Shown here piece after piece: positions 1-11,769 of a DNA stretch of 64,000 bases; the stretch's first letter is position 1; each line of letters starts with the position of its first letter. The translations under genes were made by a program, and so were the position numbers. The notes beneath the pieces are model-generated. The model was not told where the DNA came from. It did no database searches and saw only the letters and a list, made by a program, of their open reading frames with translations. Where the stretch lies: NCBI GenBank assembly GCA_051453625.1, contig JBOZIK010000001.1:76489720-76553719 (forward strand). Direction: 5' to 3'. This stretch comes from Welwitschia mirabilis (Eukaryota; Gnetophyta; Gnetopsida; Welwitschiales).

Positions 1-791
1 TTTCAACATAAATATGATAATATAGTTCATCCTCATACATTGTCTCACTTGCCCCTTTAGTAACAGAGTTGAACTCATATAACGAGATAGATATTCATAA
101 GATGTTATGGCCAATGAGTGCTTTGTCACATGAGTTTGCCATTTTGATTGGTCTGATGTATGCATATGCAATCCAATGCTTACACATAATTTAATTATAT
201 TTTTATTTTAAAAATAGTAATAGCTATTTTAATATTCAATGAAGCTAATTCATGAAAAAATTTATCATAGTTTTTAGGGTTATTAGTTTACTTGACCACA
301 TAAGTTATGCTTCTATCTTAATAATTCTAATTGGAATGTGAAGTGAAAATTCTACTTAGTAATGTAAATTGCCTTAGCTCACATGATGAAAATTACATTT
401 CAATGTTGCATGTATTACTATTCCAATTAACCTTGAACTTAGTAGTGTCCTATACCTTTGTAGTTATATTCATGTTCAATACCACATTATATTTAGCTTT
501 AATGTTCAAGCGTTATGGCTTTCTATTTTCTTTTTCTTTTTCCCCCTTCCCTTTAGAAAAGTACAATGTCAATTATGTCTTTTGCAAAAAGTTGTTTTTA
601 CAAGCTTAAATTTTGCATGTTCTTGCTTCATATAGGCTAAAATATTTACATCTTTCTAGTTTGGCTTCATCTTGGGAGTACTTCTAACGATATAGTAGAA
701 AACACCTATAGAGAAATACAATGTTAAAAATATGATTTAGCAAAAATATTTTTAAAAAATGTCACGTTAATAATTACTTTGATTGATTTAC

Positions 792-1062
792 ATATAAATT
801 ATTTATAAAAACATTGTGAGTTTAATTCTAGAAAATGTCCTTTAATAGAAAAAGGTAAAAAAGAAATAACGATTTACNNNNNNNNNNNNNNNNNNNNNNN
901 NNNNNNNNNNNNNNNNNNNNNNNNNNNNNNNNNNNNNNNNNNNNNNNNNNNNNNNNNNNNNNNNNNNNNNNNNNNNNATATAAATTATTTATAAAAACAT
1001 TGTGAGTTTAATTCTAGAAAATGTCCTTTAATAGAAAAAGTAAAAAAGAAATAAGGATTTAC
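792..1062. other. 100-N gap with duplicated flanks
   Basis: The 86 bases before the gap (792-877) recur after it (978-1062) with one base change and one single-base indel. The likeliest reading is two overlapping contig ends that the assembler did not merge, or two haplotypes. Confidence 0.8.
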
Positions 1063-1186
1063 TTAAATATATCTTAATGAACCATTTTTTTCATCTTACA
1101 ATTGAGTATTAGAAAGAATTGACTAGTGATGTCATTGCAGCTCTATAAGCAAGGCTAAGAAACCTACTTTATCCACTTGAACTGGA

Positions 1187-1545
1187 GTCCTCTTAGAAAG
1201 CCTAAAAGGAAACTGAGTATTACATACAGGTAAAGTAAAAAGCCTATATGAATGCATGATTCATGGAAAACATGATATAGCAACCATGACCACAACATGA
1301 ACTTGCTTACTCTTTAATACTTTAGAACAATTATAAGAAGAGAGGGTATAATGTCTATCCATTAAAAGCTAAGTTCCCTTAGAAAGCCTATGAAAAAACT
1401 AAGTATTAAATGGAAGCAAAGCAAAGAACCCTTATGCATGCATGGCTTATGGACAACATGATATAGCGGCATAACACTAGACCACTGACTCTTTAAAACT
1501 TTAGAAAATTGTAAGAAGAAAGGAAACAATGCAAGGAATTATTAA
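1187..1545 (+). repeat. Two-unit tandem repeat, period about 186 bp
   Basis: Units begin at 1187 and 1373 with the shared block 'ttagaaagcct' and run through matching 'atgatatagc' and 'actttaga' landmarks. The same duplication, with a period near 176 bp, is present inverted in copy C at about 48368-48720, so it predates the separation of the two copies. Copy D keeps only one unit. Confidence 0.7.
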
Positions 1546-1680
1546 AAGAATAATAATAGAGTAAAAACAAACATTGGAATGATGCAAACCAACATAAGTC
1601 TAGCAACAACTTAGTTAGAGGGTATTTACAACCATTTAAACAATTTTTTTAAATAATTAGATTTTGTTACTAAAATAAGA

Positions 1681-1880
1681 GTTCTTTTAGAGGATACATC
1701 ATTTTTGTTTTTAGTTGATAATAGTTTTAATCATAATTTTATTTCACATAAATCTATACAACATTTTAAGAATAAAATAATTAAAGAATCAAGACCTAAA
1801 GTTGAAGTAGTAAGTGAAGAGGTTATTATGAAAATTGGAGATTCCATTTCATCAAACAATTATCTTAATAATATATAATA
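1681..1880 (+). pseudogene. Gypsy aspartic protease fragment (copy A)
   Basis: The frame starting at 1681 reads ...FLFLVDNSFNHNFISHKS..., which aligns with the retropepsin active-site block of plant gypsy elements (hydrophobics, Asp-Ser-Gly, then THNFIS). The catalytic Asp codon is at 1717-1719, but the Gly of the Asp-Ser-Gly motif is replaced, so activity is not expected. The frame stays open for about 60 codons. Matching fragments in the same family lie at 48041-48220 and 54125-54300 on the minus strand. Assignment rests on motif recognition only. Confidence 0.5.
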
Positions 1881-1939
1881 CTAATTGAGGAAACTATTTT
1901 TAAAATGATTCATTATTTATTATACCAACTACTTAATGT

Positions 1940-2859
1940 NNNNNNNNNNNNNNNNNNNNNNNNNNNNNNNNNNNNNNNNNNNNNNNNNNNNNNNNNNNNN
2001 NNNNNNNNNNNNNNNNNNNNNNNNNNNNNNNNNNNNNNNNNNNNNNNNNNNNNNNNNNNNNNNNNNNNNNNNNNNNNNNNNNNNNNNNNNNNNNNNNNNN
2101 NNNNNNNNNNNNNNNNNNNNNNNNNNNNNNNNNNNNNNNNNNNNNNNNNNNNNNNNNNNNNNNNNNNNNNNNNNNNNNNNNNNNNNNNNNNNNNNNNNNN
2201 NNNNNNNNNNNNNNNNNNNNNNNNNNNNNNNNNNNNNNNNNNNNNNNNNNNNNNNNNNNNNNNNNNNNNNNNNNNNNNNNNNNNNNNNNNNNNNNNNNNN
2301 NNNNNNNNNNNNNNNNNNNNNNNNNNNNNNNNNNNNNNNNNNNNNNNNNNNNNNNNNNNNNNNNNNNNNNNNNNNNNNNNNNNNNNNNNNNNNNNNNNNN
2401 NNNNNNNNNNNNNNNNNNNNNNNNNNNNNNNNNNNNNNNNNNNNNNNNNNNNNNNNNNNNNNNNNNNNNNNNNNNNNNNNNNNNNNNNNNNNNNNNNNNN
2501 NNNNNNNNNNNNNNNNNNNNNNNNNNNNNNNNNNNNNNNNNNNNNNNNNNNNNNNNNNNNNNNNNNNNNNNNNNNNNNNNNNNNNNNNNNNNNNNNNNNN
2601 NNNNNNNNNNNNNNNNNNNNNNNNNNNNNNNNNNNNNNNNNNNNNNNNNNNNNNNNNNNNNNNNNNNNNNNNNNNNNNNNNNNNNNNNNNNNNNNNNNNN
2701 NNNNNNNNNNNNNNNNNNNNNNNNNNNNNNNNNNNNNNNNNNNNNNNNNNNNNNNNNNNNNNNNNNNNNNNNNNNNNNNNNNNNNNNNNNNNNNNNNNNN
2801 NNNNNNNNNNNNNNNNNNNNNNNNNNNNNNNNNNNNNNNNNNNNNNNNNNNNNNNNNNN
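1940..2859. other. Assembly gap, 920 N
   Basis: Unknown bases. By position relative to copy C this gap should hold about 0.94 kb corresponding to 47090-48030. Apparent long frames across it are artefacts of N translation. Confidence 0.95.
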
Positions 2860-3063
2860 TATTTTAGAATGAGAAGCTTCTAGTTGAGCTTTTTCAAATC
2901 AATCTTAAATCCATAAAAATAAAAAACAATAATGACTTCATTTTGAATGAATGTTATTAAAAACACTAGTATTAATTTCCTACATCAATTCCCCATCCTT
3001 GATATAAGGATAGCATCAAGGATGATGTAAGACTTTTGATTTGTAAAACTTATTACTTAAATT

Positions 3064-3269
3064 ATGGGATTTAAGGGAATTTGATGAACTATAGGTAATT
3101 TTTTAAAATAGAAACCNNNNNNNNNNNNNNNNNNNNNNNNNNNNNNNNNNNNNNNNNNNNNNNNNNNNNNNNNNNNNNNNNNNNNNNNNNNNNNNNNNNN
3201 NNNNNNNNNNNNNNNNATGGGATTTAAGGGAATTTGATGAACTATAGGTAATTTTTTAAAATAGAAACC
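3064..3269. other. 100-N gap with exact duplicated flanks
   Basis: The 53 bases at 3064-3116 are repeated exactly at 3217-3269 on the far side of the gap. This indicates an unmerged overlap rather than a biological tandem repeat. Confidence 0.85.
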
Positions 3270-3635
3270 ATGAATTAGCATTTGATGGAAAATTAGTGAT
3301 TCATAAAGTTTCAGGTAGAATAACACTTTTTTAACGTTATGCATACATGTATAGGGAGTAGAAATCACATACATGTTACACATATTATTTAAAGATAAAT
3401 TGGAAATGCATTTTTAAAAGATAATTCTTTGAAGTAGCATTTAGTAGAGAAAACCTTTACACTTAGGCTTGGGGCCAATTCTATTAGGTTGAAGTCCAAT
3501 TAATAGGATGTGATATCCCATTTTCTAAAGTAGAAGAGTGGTTAAAAAAATATTAATGCATTAATAAAAGATATTTATTTGGTAATGACAATTTATAATC
3601 ATGCTAGCAATAGGATAGATTTATAAGAGGACAAC

Positions 3636-4380
3636 TAAAAAGTATTATTTGAGTGAGAAGATGAAGTGAAAATGTTGTAGCTCAATGTAATTCATTTCTC
3701 ATGATATAAGTTGAAGTCTTAAACCTAAATAGACTATTTACAAGAATTTTTAAAGTAAGATAATCTCTCATGAGTTTTTATCATACTAAAAATACATAAA
3801 CCAACAAACATTTAAAATGCTAATAAACTTCTCACATAATATACTATTAAAGTTATCATGGTATTAGCAATTGAAAGAAATAGTTTTAAAGGAGAACATC
3901 ACTAGATGTGTTGTACTTCTTATCAGAGAGGAAGAACTCATTTAGATAGTAGCAATTAAAAGAAATAGTTTTATAGGAGTACGTTACTAGATGTATTGTA
4001 CTTCTTATTAAAGAGGAAGAACTCATTTAGATAATTATAGCACAATTTACTAAAAAGTATTATCTTAGTAAGAATATGAGATAAAAATTTGGTACCTAAA
4101 TGTAATCCATTTCTCATGATATAAGTTAAAGTATTAAACTTAAATAGACTATTTCCAATAATTGTTAAAGTAAGACAATCTCTCATGAGTTTTTATCATA
4201 CTAAAAAGACATGAACCAATAGACATTTGAAGCACTAATAAACTTATCACATGATTTACTATTGAAGTTATCATAATAGTAGAAATTAAAAGAAATAGTT
4301 TAAAGGAGCACATTGCTAGATGTATTGTACTTCTCATCAAAGAGGAAGAACTAATTCAGATATTTATAGCACAATGTGAT
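3636..4380 (+). repeat. Nested tandem duplication in gypsy copy A
   Basis: A block containing 'agaaatagtttt' and 'agatgt.ttgtacttct' begins at 3866, again at 3951 (85 bp later) and again at 4281. The upstream part with 'atttctcatgatataagtt' is present twice (about 3690 and 4110). It lies in the non-coding or RNase H side of the degenerate element and carries no recognisable domain. Confidence 0.7.
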
Positions 4381-4556
4381 ATTTAGGTGATTATCATCAA
4401 AAAGAATAAAGTATGAGATCTTATCACAACATTCATAAACATGAAGCAAGAAAAAAATGAAAGTTAAGGGATAACAAAATTGTTTAGAGCATACATAAAT
4501 ATTAATAGAGTCAAGCTAATCATCACAACATTTAGGATTGTAAAAAGAAGGATTTA

Positions 4557-4940
4557 NNNNNNNNNNNNNNNNNNNNNNNNNNNNNNNNNNNNNNNNNNNN
4601 NNNNNNNNNNNNNNNNNNNNNNNNNNNNNNNNNNNNNNNNNNNNNNNNNNNNNNNNNNNNNNNNNNNNNNNNNNNNNNNNNNNNNNNNNNNNNNNNNNNN
4701 NNNNNNNNNNNNNNNNNNNNNNNNNNNNNNNNNNNNNNNNNNNNNNNNNNNNNNNNNNNNNNNNNNNNNNNNNNNNNNNNNNNNNNNNNNNNNNNNNNNN
4801 NNNNNNNNNNNNNNNNNNNNNNNNNNNNNNNNNNNNNNNNNNNNNNNNNNNNNNNNNNNNNNNNNNNNNNNNNNNNNNNNNNNNNNNNNNNNNNNNNNNN
4901 NNNNNNNNNNNNNNNNNNNNNNNNNNNNNNNNNNNNNNNN
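4557..4940. other. Assembly gap, 384 N
   Basis: Unknown bases within gypsy copy A. Open frames crossing it in three registers are artefacts. Confidence 0.95.
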
Positions 4941-5649
4941 AAAAATGAATAAGAAGGTCACTATTATGATCAGTACTTGTGAAAAATAATAAGATCAATT
5001 TTGAAATAATACAAATAGATAATCAGTTATCAATCTATAAAACTTAATACACATGAAAAAAATTATCTAGTACATGAATTAGAGCTATGAATAGTTAGTC
5101 ATGCCTTAAGGTTTAGAGGCATCGCCTCTTAGAAGAAATGTTTTTTCTAAGAATGGATTACAAAAGCCTCAAATAACTATGAAACTAAATAGTCCTTAAT
5201 ATAAAACAAATAAAATTGATTAAGCTATAACTTAATATGACTCTAATATGAAGTGCATCCTATATTTAAGAAATGCATTACTAATTTCCTTAATCTAATT
5301 TTGTGTATTCTTATTTATAAAATGAACTCTAAGATGATAAATAAAATTAAAGATTAACTCTTAAATGATTAATTATTTGAATATATCTCAAAACATATCA
5401 TAGAAAAATAAGAGATATCATTCTATTCAATAATGATAAATCATATTTCAGTTAAAAAAGTAAAAATGTGCAGACCCATGGGTTCATGATGGATCAACTT
5501 TCAAAAGAAGATTATGAAGTACTTTACATAGGGAAAAACATGTATCAACGTCTAAAAACATTAATACTAGCTAAGAATGTGTTTTAGATGAAATAATTCA
5601 TAAAATAATTTCTTATGTTCTAGCACATAAAGTAGTAAAAACCTATAAG

Positions 5650-6110
5650 ATGCATTAAACCATTAGACATTCTTTCTTACAAGTGAAGAAAAATATAATG
5701 AATTTTATTATAAGATTACCAAAAAAACTAATACTCATTCTATTTTCATATATTTTAATAGGATAATCAAGATTACATACTTTATTTCAACTAAAAAGAC
5801 AACCATAGTAGAAGCAATAAGGGGCAATTTTATGAAGGAAAACTTCAAGTTATGTGAAGATCCTAAGGTTATCTATTAGTATCATGATCCTAAGTTTCTT
5901 TTCAAATTTTAGTAATATTTATTTAAGGAACTAGAACTTCAACATATGTTAGCATGGCTTCAATCTAATCATTGACATATAAACTAAATGAATTAACATA
6001 ATTCTTAAATATTTTTTAAGAAATTATGTAGTAGGTTAGCTTAGTAAATGAAAATATCATCTGCTTTTAGTAGAATATTCATACAAATAGAAATCCCAAG
6101 AAATAATTTA
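5650..6110 (+). pseudogene. Gypsy integrase core fragment (copy A)
   Basis: Across a few frame changes the translation shows FNRIIKITYFISTKKT, then ENFKLCEDPKVIY, then YHDPKFLFKF. These correspond in order to the integrase blocks DR.SKMAHFIP..KT, the F...VF.LHGLP..I segment and SDRD..F.S.FW. A TAG stop at 5877-5879 sits at the position just before the second catalytic Asp, and that Asp is replaced by Tyr. The same stop position occurs in copies C and D. The fragment is clearly non-functional. Confidence 0.6.
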
Positions 6111-6717
6111 GTGTCTTCTTTTTAGGGTAATATATAGAAGAAATTCTTCCACATCCATCACTTAAACAAACTTAATTAATGAAATAAATGACTAAAAATG
6201 AAGATTAAGAAAATGAAAGAACTCATTAAGAATGTGTAGATGAAGCTCAAGATTAATACAGTAAGTTACTAAAAGAACTCATATTAAATCTTCCATATAG
6301 ATGACTAGTTATTTCTTTAGATTAAGAAGAGATAGAATTCTTAGAATTAAGAAAGTATAGTAGCCTTACTTCTAGATAGTATTTATCCTTCCTCATAGGA
6401 AATAAAATAAAATAATTAACATTTAAATGTAATATTTCTAATCCTTTAAATAGTACTCATCTCATATTCCATATCAATATAGTTAAATTATACAATAAAG
6501 GATAATATAATGATTATGTTATTACTTGAAAATCATATCTAACTTAAGTATAATATTACCTTTATGATGAATCAAATTAGAGCCAAAGATGTAAGGAAAA
6601 ATAAATGAATGGGAAAACTATTAAGAGGTATTAATTGAATTGTCTCATTATGATAAATATATTTGGAAAAATAAGAAAAATTTATGTAAAAATATGAAAA
6701 ATTTTTGGAATAAGAAC

Positions 6718-7015
6718 ATGGACAAACCTTACGCAGTTTTAGAAGACTTTAAACATTGTTCACCCAGAAGAAAAGTTAAACGGTTCCCCAGTTTTTCTAA
6801 TGGATTTAGAGGAACTGCATAATATTTTCCTGAAAATTCATCTCTTAGATTTAAGGTACTGTGGTCTCTCATTTACCTAGTCAGATAAGTAGATTATGGG
6901 TAAAAGAATTCATTGCAGGTTAGACTACATGCTAATTAATCCTTAATGGATTAACTGCTTCCCTATGTAATTTGCAGAGTTTCTCCTACTAGCCCTCTTA
7001 AATCATTCTTCAAGC
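6718..7015 (+). pseudogene. LINE endonuclease (APE type), C-terminal half
   Basis: The plus-strand frame reads MDKPYAVLEDFKHC, matching the KPW.V.GDFN block of plant LINE endonucleases with GDFN changed to EDFK. After a frameshift it reads LDLRYCGLSFT followed by a stop where Trp is usual, then GKRIHCRLDYMLINP, matching the FTWSN...RLDR.L.N block. The SDH.PI block is only a trace (NHSSSI near 7000). At least two stops and one frameshift are present. The N-terminal catalytic Asn and Glu are absent because the element is truncated. Confidence 0.65.
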
Positions 7016-7380
7016 ATTATTTAGGTTTTTTTAGGACTAAGGCTCAAGCCACCTTTTATATTTTGTAACTCTTGGTGTGAGGCGGAGGGGTTCCTAAACC
7101 TTTTTAGCTCTATTTGAAATTCTTCCCCCCCAAGCTCTTCTTTGGCAGCTTTACATAGGAAGATACTCCTTCTCAAGAAATCACTTAAAAGGTCTTTTTC
7201 TCCACAATCAAGATTCCTTGATCAGAATATTCAAGAAGCTTTTTCAGACCTTTAGAATATCCAAAAGAAGCTAGATGTTCTTCCTCATCATAGCAAGTAT
7301 TCCCTTATGAAAAAAAATAATTCATTCAAAAGTATAACTCTCTTCTCCTCCAAGAGTTTTAAACGCTCAAGCAAAGGGCT

Positions 7381-8640
7381 AAAGTAAGGTGGGCAAATGA
7401 AGGGGATGTAAACTCTACCTACTTCCATGCATGTATTAAGCAAAGAAACTCTCTAGCTACAATAAATGTGATTTATGATGAAAAAGAAAATCTTTTGATA
7501 AATTAGGATGATATCAAAGACAATCTTATTTCTTTTTTCAAGAATCTTTTAGGAAAGGAAGGAACCTCTTCAGATCTATACATAAATATAGTGAATATGG
7601 GTCCCACTTTGTTAGATTAGCATTGTCTCAGATTATGTGATTCAGTTTCTGATGAGAAAATAAAAAAATCTTTCTTCTTAATTGGTAATGAGAAAGCCCC
7701 AGGTCTTGATGACTTCTCAAAAAATTTTTTAAATCTACCTGGGATATCATTGAAAATGAGCTTTGCAAAGTGGTTGAGATTTTCTTTAAAGACTTAAAAA
7801 TGCCTCATAGTATCAATTTCATGGCTATAGCTCTAATTTCCAAATCAACAAATCCAAACGTAACTGATGATTTTTGGCCTATAGCTTGCTATAACGTTCT
7901 GTATAAACCCATTTTAATGATTATTGCTCATAGATTAAAGGACATTTTGGAAGACACCATTGCTAACAACCAAGGGCCTTTTATCCCTCATAGATCTATT
8001 ATTCACAACATTTTGCTAGTCCAAAAGCTTGTCCAGCACTACATCAGAAGAAGAATCAACCCAATATGTTCCATTAAAATTGATTTCAAAAAGACATACA
8101 ATTCAGTTTCTTAGAAATTCCTACTAGATTTGATGGATAAACTCAGTCTCCCTTTCAAAATTATTAAGTGCATCAAAGCTTGCATAACATACTCTTATTT
8201 ATCTATCCTTATCAATGGAGATTTGGCAGGTTTCTTTTAAGGTAAAAGAGGCCTAAGTCAAGGTGACCCTCTGTCGCCTTATCTCTTCTGTATCATTATG
8301 GAATACTTTTCTAGATATCTTAGAATGTTGTCCCTTCATCCGGGTTTTCGCTTTCACCCTAAATGCAAAAAACTACAAATAAGCCATTTATGTTATGCAG
8401 ATGATATTTTAGATTTCTGTAAAGCTGTACAACTCTAAAGAAGAATATTGATCATTTTAAGAAGGTGTTGGGTCTTGAGGTAAACTCGGCTAAGAGTCAA
8501 GTTTTTTTTTGGTGGCATTATCCAAGGGGAAAAGCTTAGATTTCTACAGATACTAAACTTTAGAGAAGGAGGCCTCCCAGTTAGATACCTGGGGATCCCG
8601 CTAAACTCAAAAAAGGTATTTATTTTAGATTATCTCCCTC
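7381..8640 (+). pseudogene. LINE reverse transcriptase, degenerate
   Basis: The domain is readable in order: KVRWANEGDVNSTYFHA at 7381 (the linker block W...GD.NT.FFH), DDFWPIACYNVLYK near 7866 (DFRPI..CNV.YK), a block ending in NQGPFIPHRS and IDFKKTYNSVS up to 8114, GLSQGDPLSPYLF near 8250-8288, the catalytic YADD at 8394-8405, and GLPVRYLGIPL near 8573-8605. The catalytic YADD is intact, but the domain is split by stops (for example TAA in GFF*GKRGL and after NSVS) and frameshifts. The longest uninterrupted part is the 114-codon stretch 7770-8114. Confidence 0.85.
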
Positions 8641-10631
8641 TAATTATCAGGGTTACTGAGAAAATAAGATCATGGACAACTAAATTTCTTTCCTACACCG
8701 GAAGATGTATACTAATTAGAGTAGTCCTGCAGACAATTTCATCTTTTTGGTGCAGAGTCTTCATCCTTTCAAATAAGGTGCTACGCGAAATTAATGGGAT
8801 ATGCAGGAAATTTCTGTGGACAGGTAATCATGAGAATTGAAAAAAAGCCCCAATCACCTGTTCCACCATGCTAAAACCAAAGAAATATAGGGGGCTGGGT
8901 CTAATAGATACTATTTTGATGAATAAAGCTTTAATCTCTACACAACTCTGGGACTTAGCCCTCGAAAAGGATTCCTTGTGGGTTAAGTGGTGTCACGAAT
9001 TCTACCTCAAAGGAGTAAACATCTAGGAGTATCAAGTTGAGTATAAAACATCTTAGATCTTAAAAAATTCTGAAAATTAGAACCCTCTTAAGAAATCATG
9101 TGATGACATTTGGTGATGTGATGATTTGGAAGATTTCTGAAATGCCAGTCTCCACAGCATCAGTGTATGACCATCTATGTGGTTTCCACCCAAAGTGAAA
9201 ATGATTGGATTTAGCATGAAATAGATTCACAATTCCAAAATACTCTTTCGTGGCATGGATGGCATGTAATAATAGATTGGTAACAAAGGATAGAATCATC
9301 AAATTTGTGTTCAAACTGATTTATTATGTGCTTTGTGTGGATCAGGAAATGAATCCAGAAATCATATTTTTTTTGAATGCCCTNNNNNNNNNNNNNNNNN
9401 NNNNNNNNNNNNNNNNNNNNNNNNNNNNNNNNNNNNNNNNTCCCGCCACCTTTCCTCAACTCTCACTTGGAAGAAGATCCAAATATGGTTAAAAAAGAGA
9501 TTTAACTCAAGAACCACCTAGCATAGTATGGTAAAATTTGTAGTAACAACCTATATATACCACATCGAAAAAAGCTAGAAATGGGAAACTTTTTAAGCAT
9601 TAGAACTTCCAGATAAACCAAATCATCAAGGAAATCAACCTATAGTTTCTCTCTAAGATCATAATATTTAGAAGATTGAAAGAATTCCATAGAAACAGAG
9701 TCTGGTATGCAGCTCTAGGCATCTCCTCTTCTTTTTTGTAAATAAATTGAAGTTTCCACTAATCTTGGTGAATGGAAAGTCTTTGTTTTTTAACATGCCC
9801 CTACAGGCCCCCCAGTTTCAGGCTAGGTTTTTTGTAGTATGATTAGAGGAAATTAGAAGTCAAGAAGATGGACTGGTGCCCTTTCATAGGGCTCTCTTTT
9901 TCTTTATTCAGTAGTCAGCTAAGTGGGGTTCCTACCCTAGTCCCAATCTAGTGAAATACATTCAACTGTAGGCTCAGTTTTGGTTCCTTGTTTAGTGGGG
10001 GCTTTACATATTTTGCAGTGCCTTTTTACTAGCCTTTAGAGGACCGTGTCCCTCAGCCTTTCTTTCACTTCCACAGTTTCATTGTCTCTTCCCCTTTGTT
10101 TTGATTTAGCTTTTTGGACATCTTTCTGTTCAAGTATCATATGACTTTGGAAAATATCTTTTAAAAGTTTAAATTTTTAGCATCAGTTTACTAGTCCATT
10201 CAAGGTGTCTCCTGTGATACATTTAAGTGGTTTCAGAAAGAGCTGTGGATCTTAACTATTTGTGTTTGTGTCAGACATTTTTTCTCAGAAAGTAAAACAT
10301 TTTCCCCTTTTGGCTCTTGGAATTGGCTTGAAGCCTGTGTGTTGATAGCTCCTCTACCATGGCAAATGTAGGTTGTTTCTTCAGTAGAACTCTATAGGTA
10401 TACTTCATCTGGCAATATCCAAATTTTGGGGATGGATTATGAAGATTTCACACCCTATGTTTGTTAGAATGGAGGTTTGTCTCTTTTCCCAGCTTCTCAA
10501 AAGCTGGGCTATATGTTTTTGGGCTTTGGCTGTCTTCAGCCTCAGTTTATCTCTTGCCCATTAGTTGTTTGTACCAAGTTTAACCTTCTATTATTACATA
10601 AATAAAATCCATTAACTTTCATTCAAAAAAA

Positions 10632-10958
10632 ATGAGTAATCATAATAATAGATTAATCCTTGTACTAGGAGATAATCCTAAGGAGAATTCATGTTCTTCT
10701 TTGAAATAGCTCAAATTATTTATTGGATTCAAACACATTTATCAACATAGGATTTTACAATTTAGTAACTCCTAATCTCATAATTTTAGAGTTAAATTCA
10801 CTAAACCCTAAAATAATTAATGAGCTAATATAATAAAGGAGATTGGAATATGGGTATACCCATAGTTGCTTTTAAAGATGAAGAAACAATAAGAGAATAA
10901 TGAAAAATAATTTTTTAAAGTGATAAATTTCCTAAATAACTAAGCAACATTTCCAACA
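10632..10958 (-). repeat. 3' LTR of the 3.1 kb element
   Basis: Pairs with 13416-13751; shared landmarks include 'attcatgttcttc' (or 'gcattcatgttcttc'), 'ttttacaattt.agtaa.tc' and 'attggaat.tgggcata'. On the minus strand it is preceded by the purine tract at 10961-10974. Its last bases are cut off by the LINE poly(A) junction at 10631/10632. Confidence 0.6.
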
Positions 10959-11575
10959 TACTTCTTCCTTGATGTTAAATCTAAGTATTCAATTGACATC
11001 ACATAAACCTATAATAAGAGAATCAAAATCACTCGAATAACTAAAATGTGCAACTCCAAAGAATATTTCTTTTAAGTGTTCTTATTGAATGAATTTGTAC
11101 TCCTCAACCTATATAACTTCAAAGAAGAAATCCTCCAAGTAGTCTCCTCAAGCAATCTTTATACATCTTATGCTATGTGTTGTGCTTATCTAATCTAAAA
11201 ATTAGATATTAATACATTCTCAAGTAATTGCAAGAAAAGACATAGGATATAGAGTGAGTAAATCTAGTTCATAAACTTAAAGAAGAAAATGAGTTGAATA
11301 AGATCTAATTCTTTAGAAAAAAGATATAGAAGAGGAGAGAATAATGAAATTAAAAAATGCTAAAGATAAGATGAATGTAAGGGAGATGAAAAGAAAATGG
11401 AAGGAAATGAAAATTCTAAATATAATCGACTAATATTTTTACCAACTTGTTATCATCAAAGTTGATCCTCATACTCTATATTAACATCAAATATAATCTA
11501 CTAAGAATATTAAATTGATATCAACATAAATTATAAGGAAAAGAAAAGAGATAGTTTAAAAAAATGAAAGCATAC

Positions 11576-11769
11576 TTTATTAATCTTTAACAAAATACAA
11601 TTCATTACATCCTATTGCAAATAGTAGTTTCTAAATGGAGGAAACATAGCCCAACACCAAGGAGATGTCTTATAAGTAGATTAACCCCCTTTCCCAAGGT
11701 GCTCTTAGCATAAGATACTTTAATATCAGAGCTAGGATGAGAAAATAAGAGCCCTAAGAGGTTTATATA
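11576..11769 (-). promoter_or_regulatory. LTR-like promoter and poly(A) module
   Basis: On the minus strand a perfect TATATAAA lies at 11762-11769, followed about 185 bases downstream by AATAAA at 11576-11581. This spacing resembles the promoter-to-polyadenylation distance of a compact LTR. In the opposite orientation, 11721-11732 reads 'taatatcagagc', close to the initiator tRNA-Met PBS. It may be the remnant of another LTR nested inside the 3.1 kb element. Confidence 0.25.

Larger units (their letters stand above)
1..6696 (+). mobile_element. Ty3/gypsy retrotransposon, degenerate copy A
   Basis: Read on the plus strand, the order is a gag-side region (about 1-1600), a protease trace (about 1681-1880), a largely gapped middle and an integrase trace (about 5650-6110). 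This is the gag-protease-RT-RNase H-integrase order of Ty3/gypsy elements. The whole block is an inverted copy of 42640-49590; for example, 3064-3116 matches the reverse complement near 46800-46850, and about 120-690 matches the reverse complement of about 49010-49590. The match to copy C continues to about 6696, where LINE sequence takes over. No frame is intact. Exact LTR borders were not found. RT and RNase H cannot be placed because of the gaps at 1940-2859 and 4557-4940. Confidence 0.7.
6697..10631 (+). mobile_element. L1-type LINE retrotransposon, 5'-truncated, degenerate
   Basis: A plant L1-lineage LINE on the plus strand. It enters in the middle of the ORF2 endonuclease and continues through reverse transcriptase (7381-8640) and the C-terminal zinc-binding (zf-RVT-like) block near 9335-9383, where LCGSGNESRNHIFFECP is readable. 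A 3' UTR of roughly 0.85 kb follows, ending with AATAAA-like sequence at about 10598 and an 8-A tail at 10624-10631. ORF1 and the start of ORF2 are missing, as expected for a truncated target-primed insertion. A 57-N gap (9384-9440) interrupts the zinc block. Many stops and frameshifts make it a fossil. I found no convincing target-site duplication: the left flank is gypsy copy A and the right flank is an LTR. Confidence 0.85.

Noticed and set aside
331-609. 92-codon plus frame, hydrophobic
   Set aside because: It lies in the leader side of gypsy copy A and its counterpart in copy C (49017-49274, minus) is not conserved as a protein; hydrophobicity follows from T-rich sequence.
1905-2883. Open frames of 315-320 codons
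   Set aside because: They consist almost entirely of N; translation through the gap creates the length.
4480-4998. Three overlapping frames on both strands
   Set aside because: They run through the 384-N gap and share no real coding residues beyond a few codons.
11721-11732. Plus-strand 'taatatcagagc' as the PBS of a separate full element
   Set aside because: The match is short and I could not identify a matching LTR pair around it; kept only as a hint in the promoter-like entry.
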